From the NCBI RefSeq assembly GCF_019710745.1, contig NZ_JAHKJW010000038.1:1-54026 (forward strand): DNA of 54,026 nucleotides, written 5' to 3'. How positions within the stretch are numbered: position 1 is the first letter of the stretch; each line of letters starts with the position of its first letter. Made by a program: the position numbers and the translations under genes. The stretch is from Streptomyces beigongshangae (GTDB lineage: Bacteria > Actinomycetota > Actinomycetes > Streptomycetales > Streptomycetaceae). Of the stretch, positions 17,614-24,976 are shown one piece after another. The notes under the pieces were generated by a model. That model worked only from the letters and a program-made list of their open reading frames with translations, was not told where the DNA came from and searched no databases.

Positions 17614-18131
17614 CCGGCCGGACCCTCCGGCGGCCGACACGCGGCCGGCTCACCGACGCCCTGGCCGCCGCCCTCGCGCCCGTCGCCGCCTGCGTCCTCG
17701 CCCTCGGCGGGCTGAGCCTGTGGACCGTCCTCGGCAACGCGGGCAGCCCGGCCCGGATCGCGGTCACCGGCGGGCGGCTGTTCCTGCCCACCGGCGACAC
17801 CCCGGACACGGCGGCCTTCTTCCGGATCACCAACAGCGGGGGTTCGGGGGACCGGCTGCTGAAGGTGACCTCCGCCGAGGTCGACGGTGCCGCCAGCCTC
17901 AGCCGCCACCGCATGACCGGCGCCCGCTCGGCCTCCGCGCGGACGGTGGACTCGGTCCCGGTCCCGGCCGGCGACAGCGTCACCATGTCCCCGGGCGGTC
18001 TCGACGTGGTCGTGCCGGCGGACCCGGACTGGGAGATCGGCGACCTCGTCGCGTTCACCCTGCACTTCGAGCGCAGTGGCCCGGTACGGAGCGAGGCGGT
18101 CGTGGACCGGCCCGGTCAGGGAGGGAACTGA
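17610..18131 (+). CDS. PCu(A)C-type periplasmic copper chaperone
   Basis: Predicted 173-residue extracytoplasmic copper-binding protein. A twin-arginine-free signal or anchor (residues 14-40, LAAALAPVAACVLALGGLSLWTVL) precedes a cupredoxin-like domain with DTAAFFRITNSGGSGDRLLKVTSAEVDGAASLSRHRM. PCu(A)C proteins bind Cu(I) through a His/Met set; here SRHRM and VTMSPGGLDV supply two Met and a His, while the usual final HxM is not obvious, so binding may differ. GTG 17610 overlaps the ATPase stop (GTGA). The family often loads cytochrome oxidase CuA; in this operon storage or trafficking of exported copper is equally likely. Confidence 0.8.
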   Translation: MTGRTLRRPTRGRLTDALAAALAPVAACVLALGGLSLWTVLGNAGSPARIAVTGGRLFLPTGDTPDTAAFFRITNSGGSGDRLLKVTSAEVDGAASLSRHRMTGARSASARTVDSVPVPAGDSVTMSPGGLDVVVPADPDWEIGDLVAFTLHFERSGPVRSEAVVDRPGQGGN

Positions 18132-18132
18132 C

Positions 18133-18169
18133 CGACGGACGACCACCGACGGACGACCACCGACGGGCG
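18133..18169. repeat. Fourteen-base tandem repeat CGACGGACGACCAC
   Basis: About two and a half copies of a 14-bp unit between the PCu(A)C and ECF sigma genes. No clear function; it may simply be slippage DNA. Confidence 0.6.
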
Positions 18170-18227
18170 ACGGCCGACGGGCCTCATGGACGAACGGACC
18201 CGGCAGGGCTGTGAGAGGAGGGCCGTC

Positions 18228-18827
18228 ATGACGGCCGGGCCGGACGCGCCGGCGTCGCGCGACGACTCCGCCACCGCCTGGGCGCTGGCGGCCCGTGGCG
18301 GTGACCCCGACGCCGCCGAACGGTTCGTACGGGCCCTGTCCCCCGACGTCGTCCGCTACCTCACCCGTGCCGGCGTCGACCACCAGGCCGCCGACGACCT
18401 GGTCCAGGACACGTTCCTGCGGGCCCTGGGCAGCCTGCACCGGTTCGAGGGACGCTCGTCGGCGCGTACCTGGCTGCTGTCCATCGCGCGCCGCGCGGTG
18501 GCCGACAGCCTGCGGTACGCGGCCGCACGACCGGGCCCGGCCGGCGCAGCCGACCGGACGGTGTGCGCCGACCGGGTCCTGCCCGGCGGACCGCCCGGCT
18601 TCGAGGAGGGCGTGGCGCTGCTCGACCTCCTGGACGCGCTGGCCCCCGAGCGCCGCCGGGCGTTCGTCCTCACCCAACTGGCGGGACTGCCCTACGAGGA
18701 GGCCGCCGAGGTGTGCGGCTGCCCCGTCGGGACGATCCGCTCGCGGGTGGCGCGGGCCCGCGCCACCCTCGTCGCGCTCCTCGCCGAGGCGGAGGGGCCC
18801 TCCGCGGTCACCCCGCCCCCTCGGTGA
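18228..18827 (+). CDS. ECF-type RNA polymerase sigma factor linked to copper genes
   Basis: Predicted 199-residue group-4 sigma factor. Region 2 is DVVRYLTRAGVDHQAADDLVQDTFLRALGSLHRFEGRSSARTWLLSIARRAVAD and region 4 is LAPERRRAFVLTQLAGLPYEEAAEVCGCPVGTIRSRVARARATL. ATG 18228 follows AGAGGAGGG at a normal distance. It lies 96 bp after the PCu(A)C gene in the same direction, so it probably belongs to the copper operon. No zinc-finger anti-sigma gene is adjacent; a single conserved-looking Cys pair (VCGC) in region 4 might itself sense metal, but that is speculation. Confidence 0.88.
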   Translation: MTAGPDAPASRDDSATAWALAARGGDPDAAERFVRALSPDVVRYLTRAGVDHQAADDLVQDTFLRALGSLHRFEGRSSARTWLLSIARRAVADSLRYAAARPGPAGAADRTVCADRVLPGGPPGFEEGVALLDLLDALAPERRRAFVLTQLAGLPYEEAAEVCGCPVGTIRSRVARARATLVALLAEAEGPSAVTPPPR

Positions 18828-18866
18828 CGGCCGCCCGGACGACGACCCGCCCGCTCTGCGAACGCG

Positions 18867-18901
18867 GCGCCGCCCCACGGGGGACATCCGTGGGGCGGCG
18901 C
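18867..18901. terminator. Bidirectional terminator between ECF sigma and hsp20
   Basis: Perfect 13-bp inverted repeat (GCGCCGCCCCACG / CGTGGGGCGGCGC) with a 9-nt loop in the gap between convergent genes. Confidence 0.8.
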
Positions 18902-18915
18902 TCGGCGGGTGGGCG

Positions 18916-19335
18916 TCAGCGGTTGAGCTGCTTGTGGTCGCTGTCGCCGGAGATGTGGATGCGGCGCGGCTTGGCCTGCTCGGCCACGGGGATGCGCAGT
19001 GTCAGGACACCGGCGGCGTACGAGGCGTCGATCCGCTCCGAGTCCAGGGTCTCGCCCAGGAAGAGCTGCCGGGTGAAGGTGCCGGTGGGACGCTCGGCGA
19101 CGATCACTTCGGCACCCTCGGGGGCGGGGGAACGGCGTTCGGCGCGTACGTTGAGCACGTTCCGCTCGACGTCCAGGTCGATGCTCTCCGGGTCGATGCC
19201 GGGGAGATCGAAGTGGACGATGAAGTCGTCGCCGGAGCGGTAGGCGTCCATCTGCATCGCCGCGGGGCGAGAGGGGCCGAAGACCTGCTGGCTGAGGCGG
19301 TCGAGTTCGCGGAACGGGTCGGTGCGCATGAGCAT
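18916..19335 (-). CDS. Hsp20/alpha-crystallin small heat-shock protein
   Basis: Predicted 139-residue holdase chaperone. It begins MLMRTDPFRELDRLSQQVFG, has the alpha-crystallin domain (about 32-125: DDFIVHFDLPGIDPESIDLDVERNVLNVRAER) and the A-x-x-x-GVLTLRIPV signature near the end. ATG 19335 is chosen because AAGGAG lies 9 bases upstream; a GTG one codon earlier and an ATG two codons later are in frame. It is transcribed from an unusually strong consensus promoter. Streptomyces Hsp18 is repressed by RheA; I do not see a clear RheA dyad. Confidence 0.93.
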   Translation of the reverse strand: MLMRTDPFRELDRLSQQVFGPSRPAAMQMDAYRSGDDFIVHFDLPGIDPESIDLDVERNVLNVRAERRSPAPEGAEVIVAERPTGTFTRQLFLGETLDSERIDASYAAGVLTLRIPVAEQAKPRRIHISGDSDHKQLNR

Positions 19336-19385
19336 CACGGGTCACTCCTTCCTGGTGTCACTGGGTGCGATGCCCTTCGCCTTCT

Positions 19386-19414
19386 TATATAGCCCAGAGG
19401 AGAAAAGTTGACAA
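19386..19414 (-). promoter_or_regulatory. Strong sigma-70-type promoter of hsp20
   Basis: On the minus strand TTGTCA (19409-19414) and TATATA (19386-19391) are separated by exactly 17 bp, near-consensus and conspicuous in this GC-rich DNA. Transcription would begin about 45 bases before the hsp20 start. The element sits directly after the stop of the upstream GlxA-type gene. Confidence 0.75.
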
Positions 19415-19422
19415 GCCTGCAC

Positions 19423-20349
19423 TCAGGATTGCTCAGCGAACGGGTGATGGCGGGCGCGGAGGCGGCGCAGCATACGGGGGTCCTCGAAACCCACCGAGCG
19501 GGCGGCGGCAGCCGTCGTCGCACCGTGGCCGATGAGGTGCAGGGCGCGTTCCAGCCGGAGTGTCTGCTGGTAGCGCAGGGGGGTCAGTCCGGTGGCGCGG
19601 CTGAAGAGACGGGTGAGGGTGCGTTCGCTGACCCCCGCGGACGACGCCAGCACGGGCAGGGGGAGCGCCTGGTCGAAGCGGCTGTCAATGAGGTCCTGGA
19701 CCCGGTGCACGGTGTCGTCCAGATGGGAGCGGTGCCGGAACATCGCGCTGGACTGTGCCTCGTGGCCGTTGCGGCGGGTGTGGACGACCATCTCCCGGGC
19801 CACCCGGGCGGCCACGGCCGGGCCGTGCCCGGTGGCGACCAGGTGCAGGGCCAGGTCGATACCGCTGGCGATGCCCGCCGAGGTGATCACCCGGTCGTCC
19901 ACGGTGAACAGGACGTCCCGCACGACCACCGCCCGGGGGTGGCGCAGCGCCAGCTCGTCCTGCACGTCGTGGTGGGTGGTGCACCGGCGGCCGTCCAGCA
20001 GGCCGGCCATACCGAGCGCTTCCGCCCCGGAACAGACGCTGGCCACCGTCCCGCCCCCGTCGTGGTGGTCCCGCAGGACCCGCAGGGGCGTGGCGCCGAT
20101 GGCGGGACGGCCGGCCGGCGGGCCCGTCCGCCAGCCGGGCACCACGATCAGGTCCTCGGGACCGAGCTCGGGCCACTGGAGCCCGGCCACCAGCGGCAGC
20201 CCCTGCGGGGTGCTGACCCGGGGGTGCTCGGCGACGTAGGAGAGCGTGTAGGGGAGCCCGAAGTCGGCCGCGGTGGAGAAGACCTGCGCGGGTCCCGCCA
20301 GGTCCAGCAGATGGACCCCGGGCACCAGGAAGAAGACTATGCGGCTCAC
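19423..20349 (-). CDS. GlxA-family transcriptional regulator (DJ-1/PfpI plus AraC HTH)
   Basis: Predicted 308-residue regulator. Residues 1-180 form a DJ-1/PfpI-like domain with the nucleophile-elbow sequence VASVCSGAEALGMAGLL, usually a ligand sensor in this family. The C-terminal AraC domain has two helix-turn-helix units, from VQDLIDSRFDQALPLPVLASSAGVSERTLTRLFSRATGLTPLRYQQTLRLERA to ATTAAAARSVGFEDPRMLRRLRA. The start is GTG 20349, 10 bp after the stop of the isochorismatase-like gene, so the pair is an operon. It likely controls that hydrolase; the ligand is unknown. Confidence 0.9.
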   Translation of the reverse strand: MSRIVFFLVPGVHLLDLAGPAQVFSTAADFGLPYTLSYVAEHPRVSTPQGLPLVAGLQWPELGPEDLIVVPGWRTGPPAGRPAIGATPLRVLRDHHDGGGTVASVCSGAEALGMAGLLDGRRCTTHHDVQDELALRHPRAVVVRDVLFTVDDRVITSAGIASGIDLALHLVATGHGPAVAARVAREMVVHTRRNGHEAQSSAMFRHRSHLDDTVHRVQDLIDSRFDQALPLPVLASSAGVSERTLTRLFSRATGLTPLRYQQTLRLERALHLIGHGATTAAAARSVGFEDPRMLRRLRARHHPFAEQS

Positions 20350-20359
20350 GATCCGGTCA

Positions 20360-20959
20360 TCATGCCCGATCCCCTGCCGCGGCCTCCAGCCGGTCGACCG
20401 TCGTGACGGTGGCGAAGCGTCCGGCCAGGGCGTACTCGGTGCGCCTGATGACCTCGTCGGCGGAGAGCGTGAGGGGGTCGGCCAGCAGGTCGGCGACGCT
20501 CCGGCCGGCGGGAGCGTCCCGGTGCGGGACGGGGTTGGTGGCGGTCGCGTCCGTGACGAAGGTGACCCGGTAGCCGAGGTCGCCGGCGAGGCGGGTCGTG
20601 GTCTCCACGCACTGCTCGGTGCGGATGCCGCAGACGGTGAGTTCGCCGATGCCGCGTCCGGTGAGCAACTGCTGCAGGTTGGTGGTGGTGAAGGCGTTGT
20701 GCGAGGTCTTGTGGAGCAGCGGCTCGTCCTCCTCCCGCGTCAGCTCCTCCATGATCCGTACATGGCCCAGGGCAGGGTCGAAGACATCGCCGCTGCCGGG
20801 TTCGCAGTGCAGTACCCACACCACGAGATCACCGGCCCGGCGGGCGAGCCGGACCAGCCGGCCCACCCGGTCGGCGATCTTCGGGTCGGAGATCGTCGGC
20901 CACAGCGGGTGCGCGCGGAAGGACTCCTGGACATCGATGACGATCAGTGCTCGGCTCAT
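20360..20959 (-). CDS. Isochorismatase-like cysteine hydrolase
   Basis: Predicted 199-residue hydrolase of the isochorismatase/nicotinamidase superfamily. The catalytic Asp lies in ALIVIDVQESF, the Lys in LLHKTSHNAF, and the nucleophile Cys in VCGIRTEQCVETTTRLAGDLGY. The substrate cannot be told from sequence. ATG 20959 gives the usual MSRALIVIDVQ start; an ATG at 20977 is in frame. First gene of an operon with the GlxA-type regulator. A 12-bp palindrome (20990-21001) lies 31 bp before its start. Confidence 0.88.
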   Translation of the reverse strand: MSRALIVIDVQESFRAHPLWPTISDPKIADRVGRLVRLARRAGDLVVWVLHCEPGSGDVFDPALGHVRIMEELTREEDEPLLHKTSHNAFTTTNLQQLLTGRGIGELTVCGIRTEQCVETTTRLAGDLGYRVTFVTDATATNPVPHRDAPAGRSVADLLADPLTLSADEVIRRTEYALAGRFATVTTVDRLEAAAGDRA

Positions 20960-20989
20960 GTCCCGAGTCTGCGTCATCGGGGCGGGCGC

Positions 20990-21001
20990 ACGACATGTCG
21001 T
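20990..21001. promoter_or_regulatory. Palindrome ACGACATGTCGT
   Basis: Perfect 12-bp palindrome placed just upstream of the isochorismatase/GlxA operon. It could be an operator for the GlxA-type regulator or a TetR/AraC protein; only position and symmetry support this. Confidence 0.4.
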
Positions 21002-21139
21002 ATCGGGTCCGGCGGCGGACCGATCCGGTCAGCGGCCGGCCGGCGCGGTGCCGACCGGGGACGGTCTCCCGACCGTGGCTGGTCCGGGTCCGGGTCCGGG
21101 TCCGGGGCGTCGGGTTCAGGCCGTCGCCACCAGGGCCGG

Positions 21140-21250
21140 ACCGGCGCCGCCCGACGGCAGGCCGATGCCGCCCGCCGGGGCCCCGCCGGACCGACGCACT
21201 TCAGCCGTCTGTTCCGGGTCATGCGCGGGACGCCGCCGCGCGACCGCCGG
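21140..21250 (+). pseudogene. Remnant of an AraC-family DNA-binding domain
   Basis: Frame starting at 21161 reads ADAARRGPAGPTHFSRLFRV and continues MRGTPPRDRR. This matches the second helix-turn-helix of AraC regulators (pattern IADIAxRxGFxxPTHFSRxFRxxxGxSPRDYR), with the G-F of the turn damaged. Nothing upstream in any frame resembles the rest of such a regulator, so it is the surviving 3' end of a decayed gene. Confidence 0.5.
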
Positions 21251-21422
21251 GGCCGGTCGTCCCGGGTGCGGGCGGGTCGCCCGCACCCCTGTGCGGAGGA
21301 CCCGCACGGCCGGACGCCGCCGGAGCACGTCGACTCTCGGCCATCCCGGCGCGGACCCGGCCGGCTTCCATCCGGCCCCATGCGATTCGGCTGGCCCCGC
21401 CCGTCGGGGCCGAAACGCGTTC

Positions 21423-21450
21423 TTGCCTCGTACCGGTCACGTTCTAAGAT
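21423..21450 (+). promoter_or_regulatory. Orphan sigma-70-type promoter
   Basis: TTGCCT (21423-21428) and TAAGAT (21445-21450) with a 16-bp spacer. There is no recognised gene downstream before the tRNA 500 bp away, apart from an unconvincing 63-codon frame (21487-21678). It may drive a small RNA or the tRNA transcript. Confidence 0.45.
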
Positions 21451-21956
21451 TTCGGACAGGAGAACCGGTCACCGCCCACGCGGCCGGTGGGTCCGCCGCG
21501 GCGGCCCCCTTTTGGCCCCCAGCCCCCGGGTCTGCAGGAACCACCGCTCAACAGCAGCCAACAGGAGCCAACAGGGAAACCGGAGCCCGCATCCCGCGCT
21601 GCTCCGTACGGGCCCCGGTCCCTCGTCCTCCCGGCCTTTCGAGTTGGGGCGTACTCCCGCGCGCCCCAAGTGCCGTGAGGACGATCCCGCGCGAGGCCCT
21701 CGCGTCAGGGGACGATGCGAGTCCTCGCGCCGGCGGCCGCCGTCGTCACGGACAGAGGACGGCGGCCGCCACACCCGGCATCGCCGGGCACTCTCTCCGA
21801 CTACCCGCCTTCGCGGCCGATGCACGACCCGTTCACGCGCCGTCCCGGAGCGCGGCGGAGGGCGGCAGGGGCGACACGCGGCGGAGGGCAGCAGCGGGCG
21901 ACAGCGGACGGCGTGGTCATGACCGCCGCTCCGATGGCGTACGGTAGAGGCATCGC

Positions 21957-22030
21957 CGCGGGGTGGAGCAGCTCGGTAGCTCGCTGGGCTCATAACCCAG
22001 AGGTCGCAGGTTCAAATCCTGTCCCCGCTA
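21957..22030 (+). tRNA. Initiator tRNA-fMet (CAU)
   Basis: A 74-nt cloverleaf without encoded CCA. The anticodon loop is CTCATAA, flanked by the three consecutive G:C pairs (GGG/CCC) typical of initiator tRNA. The acceptor stem begins C and ends T before the discriminator A, leaving position 1:72 unpaired, the hallmark that blocks use in elongation. The T-loop reads GTTCAAATC. Confidence 0.97.
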
Positions 22031-22037
22031 CTGCGAA

Positions 22038-22068
22038 GAGGGCCCGGATCCAGGTGATCCGGGCCCTC
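22038..22068 (+). terminator. Terminator of the initiator tRNA
   Basis: Perfect 13-bp stem (GAGGGCCCGGATC / GATCCGGGCCCTC) with a 5-nt loop, 7 bases after the tRNA end, followed by TCACGTTC. Confidence 0.9.
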
Positions 22069-22213
22069 TCACGTTCCCGGATGCTCCCCGGCCACATGGT
22101 GGTCGACCTCGGCGGCGGGGGCGAAATCGGTTGGCCTGCGCACCGGAAGCGCGGATACCGTCGGGGCTCCCGACCGACCGCGTCAGCGGCTGCCCACCCG
22201 GAGAGCGATTCCA

Positions 22214-22474
22214 GTGACCAGGACCGACCCGCCGACCACCACGACCCTGTGGCGTCCCACGGGTCCCGTGGAGCTGGACCTGGTACGTGCGCCGGACCGG
22301 CGGGCCTGGCCGCCCCGACTCCCCGAGCAGCCCATTTTCCACCCGGTCCGGCAGGCAGGCGGCCGGACGATCCTCGAACCGCGGGTTCCCGCCGAGGAGT
22401 TGGCGGAGTTCAACGCCCACATCGTCGGCAGGATCCGGTTGGTCCACGAGTTCCACCGGTCCGCGTCACGGTGA
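22214..22474 (+). CDS. Short form of the Streptomyces 'ADP-ribosylation/crystallin J1' family
   Basis: Predicted 86-residue protein. Its two ends match a family I know from Streptomyces: LWRPTGPVELDLV...WPPRLPEQPIFHPV at the start and VPAEELAEFNAHIVGRIRLVHEFH at the end. In usual members some 40 residues separate these blocks (a Tyr/Trp/Arg-rich middle); here only RQAGGRTILEPR is left, in frame, so the middle appears deleted. GTG 22214 has GGAGAG 8 bases upstream. The stop overlaps the start of the ankyrin gene (GTGA), and this gene pair is conserved. Function is unknown; the deletion may have inactivated it. Confidence 0.65.
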   Translation: MTRTDPPTTTTLWRPTGPVELDLVRAPDRRAWPPRLPEQPIFHPVRQAGGRTILEPRVPAEELAEFNAHIVGRIRLVHEFHRSASR

Positions 22475-22926
22475 ACGCACGGCGGCGCAAGAAGTCGGCG
22501 CGGCGTCTCGTCGACGCGGCGGCCTTCGGCGACGGCGACCGGATCAGGGCTCTCCTGCGGGCCGGGGCCGATCCGCAGGCGGCCGACCCCGAGGGCACCA
22601 CGCCCCTGTACGCCGCGTCGGTCCACGGGGCCACGGACAACGTGCTGTGTCTGCTGGCGGCCGGGGCCCCGCCCGACACCGAGAGCGGACACGGAACGGA
22701 GGGCACGCCTCTGTGCGCGGCCGCGTGCTGGGGCCACACCGGGACGGTGCGCGCGCTTCTCGCGTACGGAGCCGATCCGGATCTCCGTGAGGACCACGGC
22801 ACGGGCCGGTCCCCGCTCGAATGGGCGATGACCGGGCCCTACCCGGAGACGATCGCCCTGCTCCTCGCCGCGGGCGCGCAACCGCACGATCCGGTCGCAC
22901 GACCTCCTGTGCGACCTCCTCTATGA
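22471..22926 (+). CDS. Ankyrin-repeat protein
   Basis: Predicted 151-residue cytoplasmic protein made of about three to four ankyrin repeats after a basic start (VNARRRKKSARRLVDAAAFGDG). Repeats are seen as DRIRALLRAGADPQAADPEGTTPLYAASVHGA, TDNVLCLLAAGAPPDTESGHGTEGTPLCAAACWGH, TGTVRALLAYGADPDLREDHGTGRSPLEWAMTGP and a final ETIALLLAAGA. Such repeats bind other proteins; the coupled upstream gene product is the obvious partner. The C-terminus ends in a Pro/Arg repeat (VARPPVRPPL) and a TGA, beyond which the same frame continues with coding character. Confidence 0.88.
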   Translation: MNARRRKKSARRLVDAAAFGDGDRIRALLRAGADPQAADPEGTTPLYAASVHGATDNVLCLLAAGAPPDTESGHGTEGTPLCAAACWGHTGTVRALLAYGADPDLREDHGTGRSPLEWAMTGPYPETIALLLAAGAQPHDPVARPPVRPPL

Positions 22927-23103
22927 CTGCCCGTACGACCTCCTGTACGGCCACGTACGCGACAGTCCGCTCGACCGATCGGCACCGGGGACGACGGCAC
23001 ACCGACCGTCGCCCCGGCCGCCGCCGAGGCCCTGGCCCGGGTCACGGACCGGTTCTCCGCCGCGCTGGGCGGCCGTACGACGGTCCTCGCGCCGGTCGGG
23101 TGA
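22927..23103 (+). pseudogene. Coding-like tail in frame after the ankyrin stop codon
   Basis: The frame of the ankyrin gene continues past its TGA for 58 codons to another TGA. The last third reads GDDGTPTVAPAAAEALARVT then DRFSAALGGRTTVLAPVG, a normal-looking helix-rich protein end with strong third-position GC bias. No start codon with a ribosome site precedes it. It is either the 3' remnant of another gene or the lost C-terminus of the ankyrin protein. I do not recognise the family. Confidence 0.35.
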
Positions 23104-23233
23104 GGCAGGCCCCTTCACCGGCCCTGCGGATGATCGTTTTACGTTACCTTTGCCATTCGGGAACCTCTCCGGACACGGCAGCCGTTCAACCGACGGACCG
23201 CGTACAGGCAACGGCAGAATTCGAGGTGGCGTA

Positions 23234-23872
23234 GTGGCGATGTGGGACCGGCTCAAGGACCAGGCCAAGAACCTCCAGCAGTCCCAGGGCGGCAGAGGAG
23301 GAGCAGGTCAGGGCCACGCCCCCGCCGGACAGGGGTACGGTGCCCCCGCCGGACAGGGATACGGTCCGGCGGGGCAGGCGCAGCACGGTGGCCACGCACC
23401 CGGTCCGTCCTCCGGCAGTTCCTCCGGTGGCTCCAAGGCCCAGCTGATCGGGCTGTTCAAGACCCAGCTCGCGTCGGTGAAGACCGAGCTGAAGAGCGGC
23501 GCGTACCGGGACGCCAGCATGGCCATGTGCGCACTGGTGGCGGCGGCCGACGGGTACGTCGAGCCGGCCGAGAGGCAGCGCGTCGAAGAGCTGATCGTCG
23601 GCAACGAAGTGCTGCAGAACTTCCCCGCGGACCAGCTCCGCCAGCGCTTCAACCAGCACGTGGACCGGCTCACCGCCAACTTCGAGCAGGGCAAGGCCGA
23701 GGCGCTGCGGGAGATCGCCAAGGCGGCCAAGAAGCCGGCGGAGGCCCGCGCGGTCATCCAGACCGGCATGGTGGTCGCGGGCGCCGACGGGCACTTCGAG
23801 GCGTCCGAGCAGTACGTCATCCGTGACGCCTGCACCGCACTGGGCCTGTCGCCGGCGGAGTTCGGCGTCTGA
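23234..23872 (+). CDS. TerB-family tellurite-resistance-like protein
   Basis: Predicted 212-residue cytoplasmic protein. Residues 1-70 are a Gly/Ala/Gln linker with GYGAPAGQGYG repeats after MWDRLKDQAKNLQQSQGG. The TerB domain follows (about 72-212), with acidic metal-binding loops MCALVAAADGYVEPAERQRVEELI and GMVVAGADGHFEASEQYVIRDACTALGL. The GTG at 23234 has GAGG 7 bases upstream; the ATG two codons on is possible. TerB works with TerC/TerD proteins in tellurite and phage resistance; a TerC-like gene lies 6 kb to the right but not in an operon with it. Confidence 0.9.
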   Translation: MAMWDRLKDQAKNLQQSQGGRGGAGQGHAPAGQGYGAPAGQGYGPAGQAQHGGHAPGPSSGSSSGGSKAQLIGLFKTQLASVKTELKSGAYRDASMAMCALVAAADGYVEPAERQRVEELIVGNEVLQNFPADQLRQRFNQHVDRLTANFEQGKAEALREIAKAAKKPAEARAVIQTGMVVAGADGHFEASEQYVIRDACTALGLSPAEFGV

Positions 23873-24034
23873 CACCACCGGTGCCGCCCCGGTTCCGTTT
23901 CGGTTCCACGGCGCGGCACCGTCGTGGCCGGTCGTGCGGGGAACCGCGCGACCGGTCCGCACCCCTGGCCCCCGGAGTGAACCCGCCGGTATACAAGGTC
24001 GGTCACGCGCCGTCCCGGACCCAGGGGGTACCAG

Positions 24035-24976
24035 ATGAACCGTCCCACCCAGTACGGCAGGGCCGCGTCGAGGCGCCGCCGGGTCACCGCCCTCGCGGCG
24101 GCCGTCAGCGGCTGCGCCCTCGTCGTCACCTCCGGCGCACCTGTCGCGGCCCACGGAGCCGTCCAGGGAACCAGCCACGGAACCAGCCACGGCAGGGGCA
24201 CGGACTACGTCGCGCTCGGCGACTCGTACACCTCGGGACCACTGATCCCGAACCAGGTGGACGCGAACTGCGCCCGCTCCGACCGCAACTACCCCTCGCT
24301 CGTCGCCGCGGAGCGCGGAGTGTCCACGTTCAAGGACGTGAGCTGCGGCGGTGCCACCACCGAGCACATGTGGAAGGCCCAGGGCACCAACCCGCCGCAG
24401 CTCGACGCCCTGCGGCGCGGCACCGACCTGGTGACGGTCCAGATCGGCGGCAACGACATCGGGTTCGGCTCCATCATCAGCACCTGCGCCGCGCTGAGTT
24501 CGCAGGACCTGTCGGGCGACCCGTGCCGGCGCCACTACACGTCCCCGTCCGGTGCCGACCGCCTCGCGCTGACGATCCTCGGCGCCGCGCCCGAGCTGGC
24601 CCGGGTGCTGCGGGCCGTGCACGCCAGGGCGCCGCACGCGCGCGTGCTGGTCGTCGGCTATCCGGACCTCCTTCCGGAGGACGGCAGCGGCTGCTACCCC
24701 TCGGTCCCGTTCGCGGCGAAGGACTTCCCCTACCTGCGTGACACCGGCAAGCGCCTGAACCTGATGATGCGCGTGGTGGCGCGGCTGAACCGGGCCGAGT
24801 ACGTCGACACGTACGGCCCCACGGTCGGGCACGACATGTGCAAGGACCCGGCGGTCCGCTGGATCGAACCGCTGCAGCCGGCCTCGCCCGCGGCCCCCGC
24901 GCACCCCAACGCCAAGGGCGAGGAGGCCATGGCACGTGCCGTGCTGAAGCAGCTGCGCACCGGGCATGGCCGCTGA
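24035..24976 (+). CDS. Secreted SGNH/GDSL esterase-lipase
   Basis: Predicted 313-residue secreted hydrolase. A signal peptide with RRRR n-region (residues 13-40) is followed by the GDSL-type block I YVALGDSYTSG (nucleophile Ser), block III QIGGNDIGFGS and block V AAPAHPNAKGEEAM (catalytic His). Six or so cysteines suggest disulfides, as in Streptomyces coelicolor and S. rimosus lipases. ATG 24035 follows CAGGGGGTACCAG. A TATACA at 23990-23995 might be its -10 element. Likely substrates are lipid or polysaccharide esters; specificity cannot be told. Confidence 0.92.
   Translation: MNRPTQYGRAASRRRRVTALAAAVSGCALVVTSGAPVAAHGAVQGTSHGTSHGRGTDYVALGDSYTSGPLIPNQVDANCARSDRNYPSLVAAERGVSTFKDVSCGGATTEHMWKAQGTNPPQLDALRRGTDLVTVQIGGNDIGFGSIISTCAALSSQDLSGDPCRRHYTSPSGADRLALTILGAAPELARVLRAVHARAPHARVLVVGYPDLLPEDGSGCYPSVPFAAKDFPYLRDTGKRLNLMMRVVARLNRAEYVDTYGPTVGHDMCKDPAVRWIEPLQPASPAAPAHPNAKGEEAMARAVLKQLRTGHGR

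Larger units (their letters stand above)
20960..21956. other. Gene-poor kilobase upstream of the initiator tRNA
   Basis: No intact gene is visible on either strand, although several spurious frames are open. It contains the palindrome at 20990, GGTCCG repeats near 21080, an AraC-family remnant (21140-21250), an orphan promoter (21423-21450) and, to its right, a region with CAACAG-rich repeats (near 21548-21580). It looks like decayed or RNA-coding DNA. Confidence 0.5.

Noticed and set aside
14761..17640. 959-codon minus-strand frame opposite the copper ATPase gene
   Set aside because: Antisense to CopA, CPC and DKTGTLT motifs on the plus strand are decisive; the frame has no domain.
21487..21678. 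63-codon frame downstream of the orphan promoter
   Set aside because: Pro/Arg-rich, no ribosome site, no similarity to known proteins; treated as non-coding.
21957..22030. Integration of a mobile element at the tRNA
   Set aside because: The 3' end of the tRNA is not repeated nearby and no integrase gene is present; the flanking genes look like ordinary chromosome.
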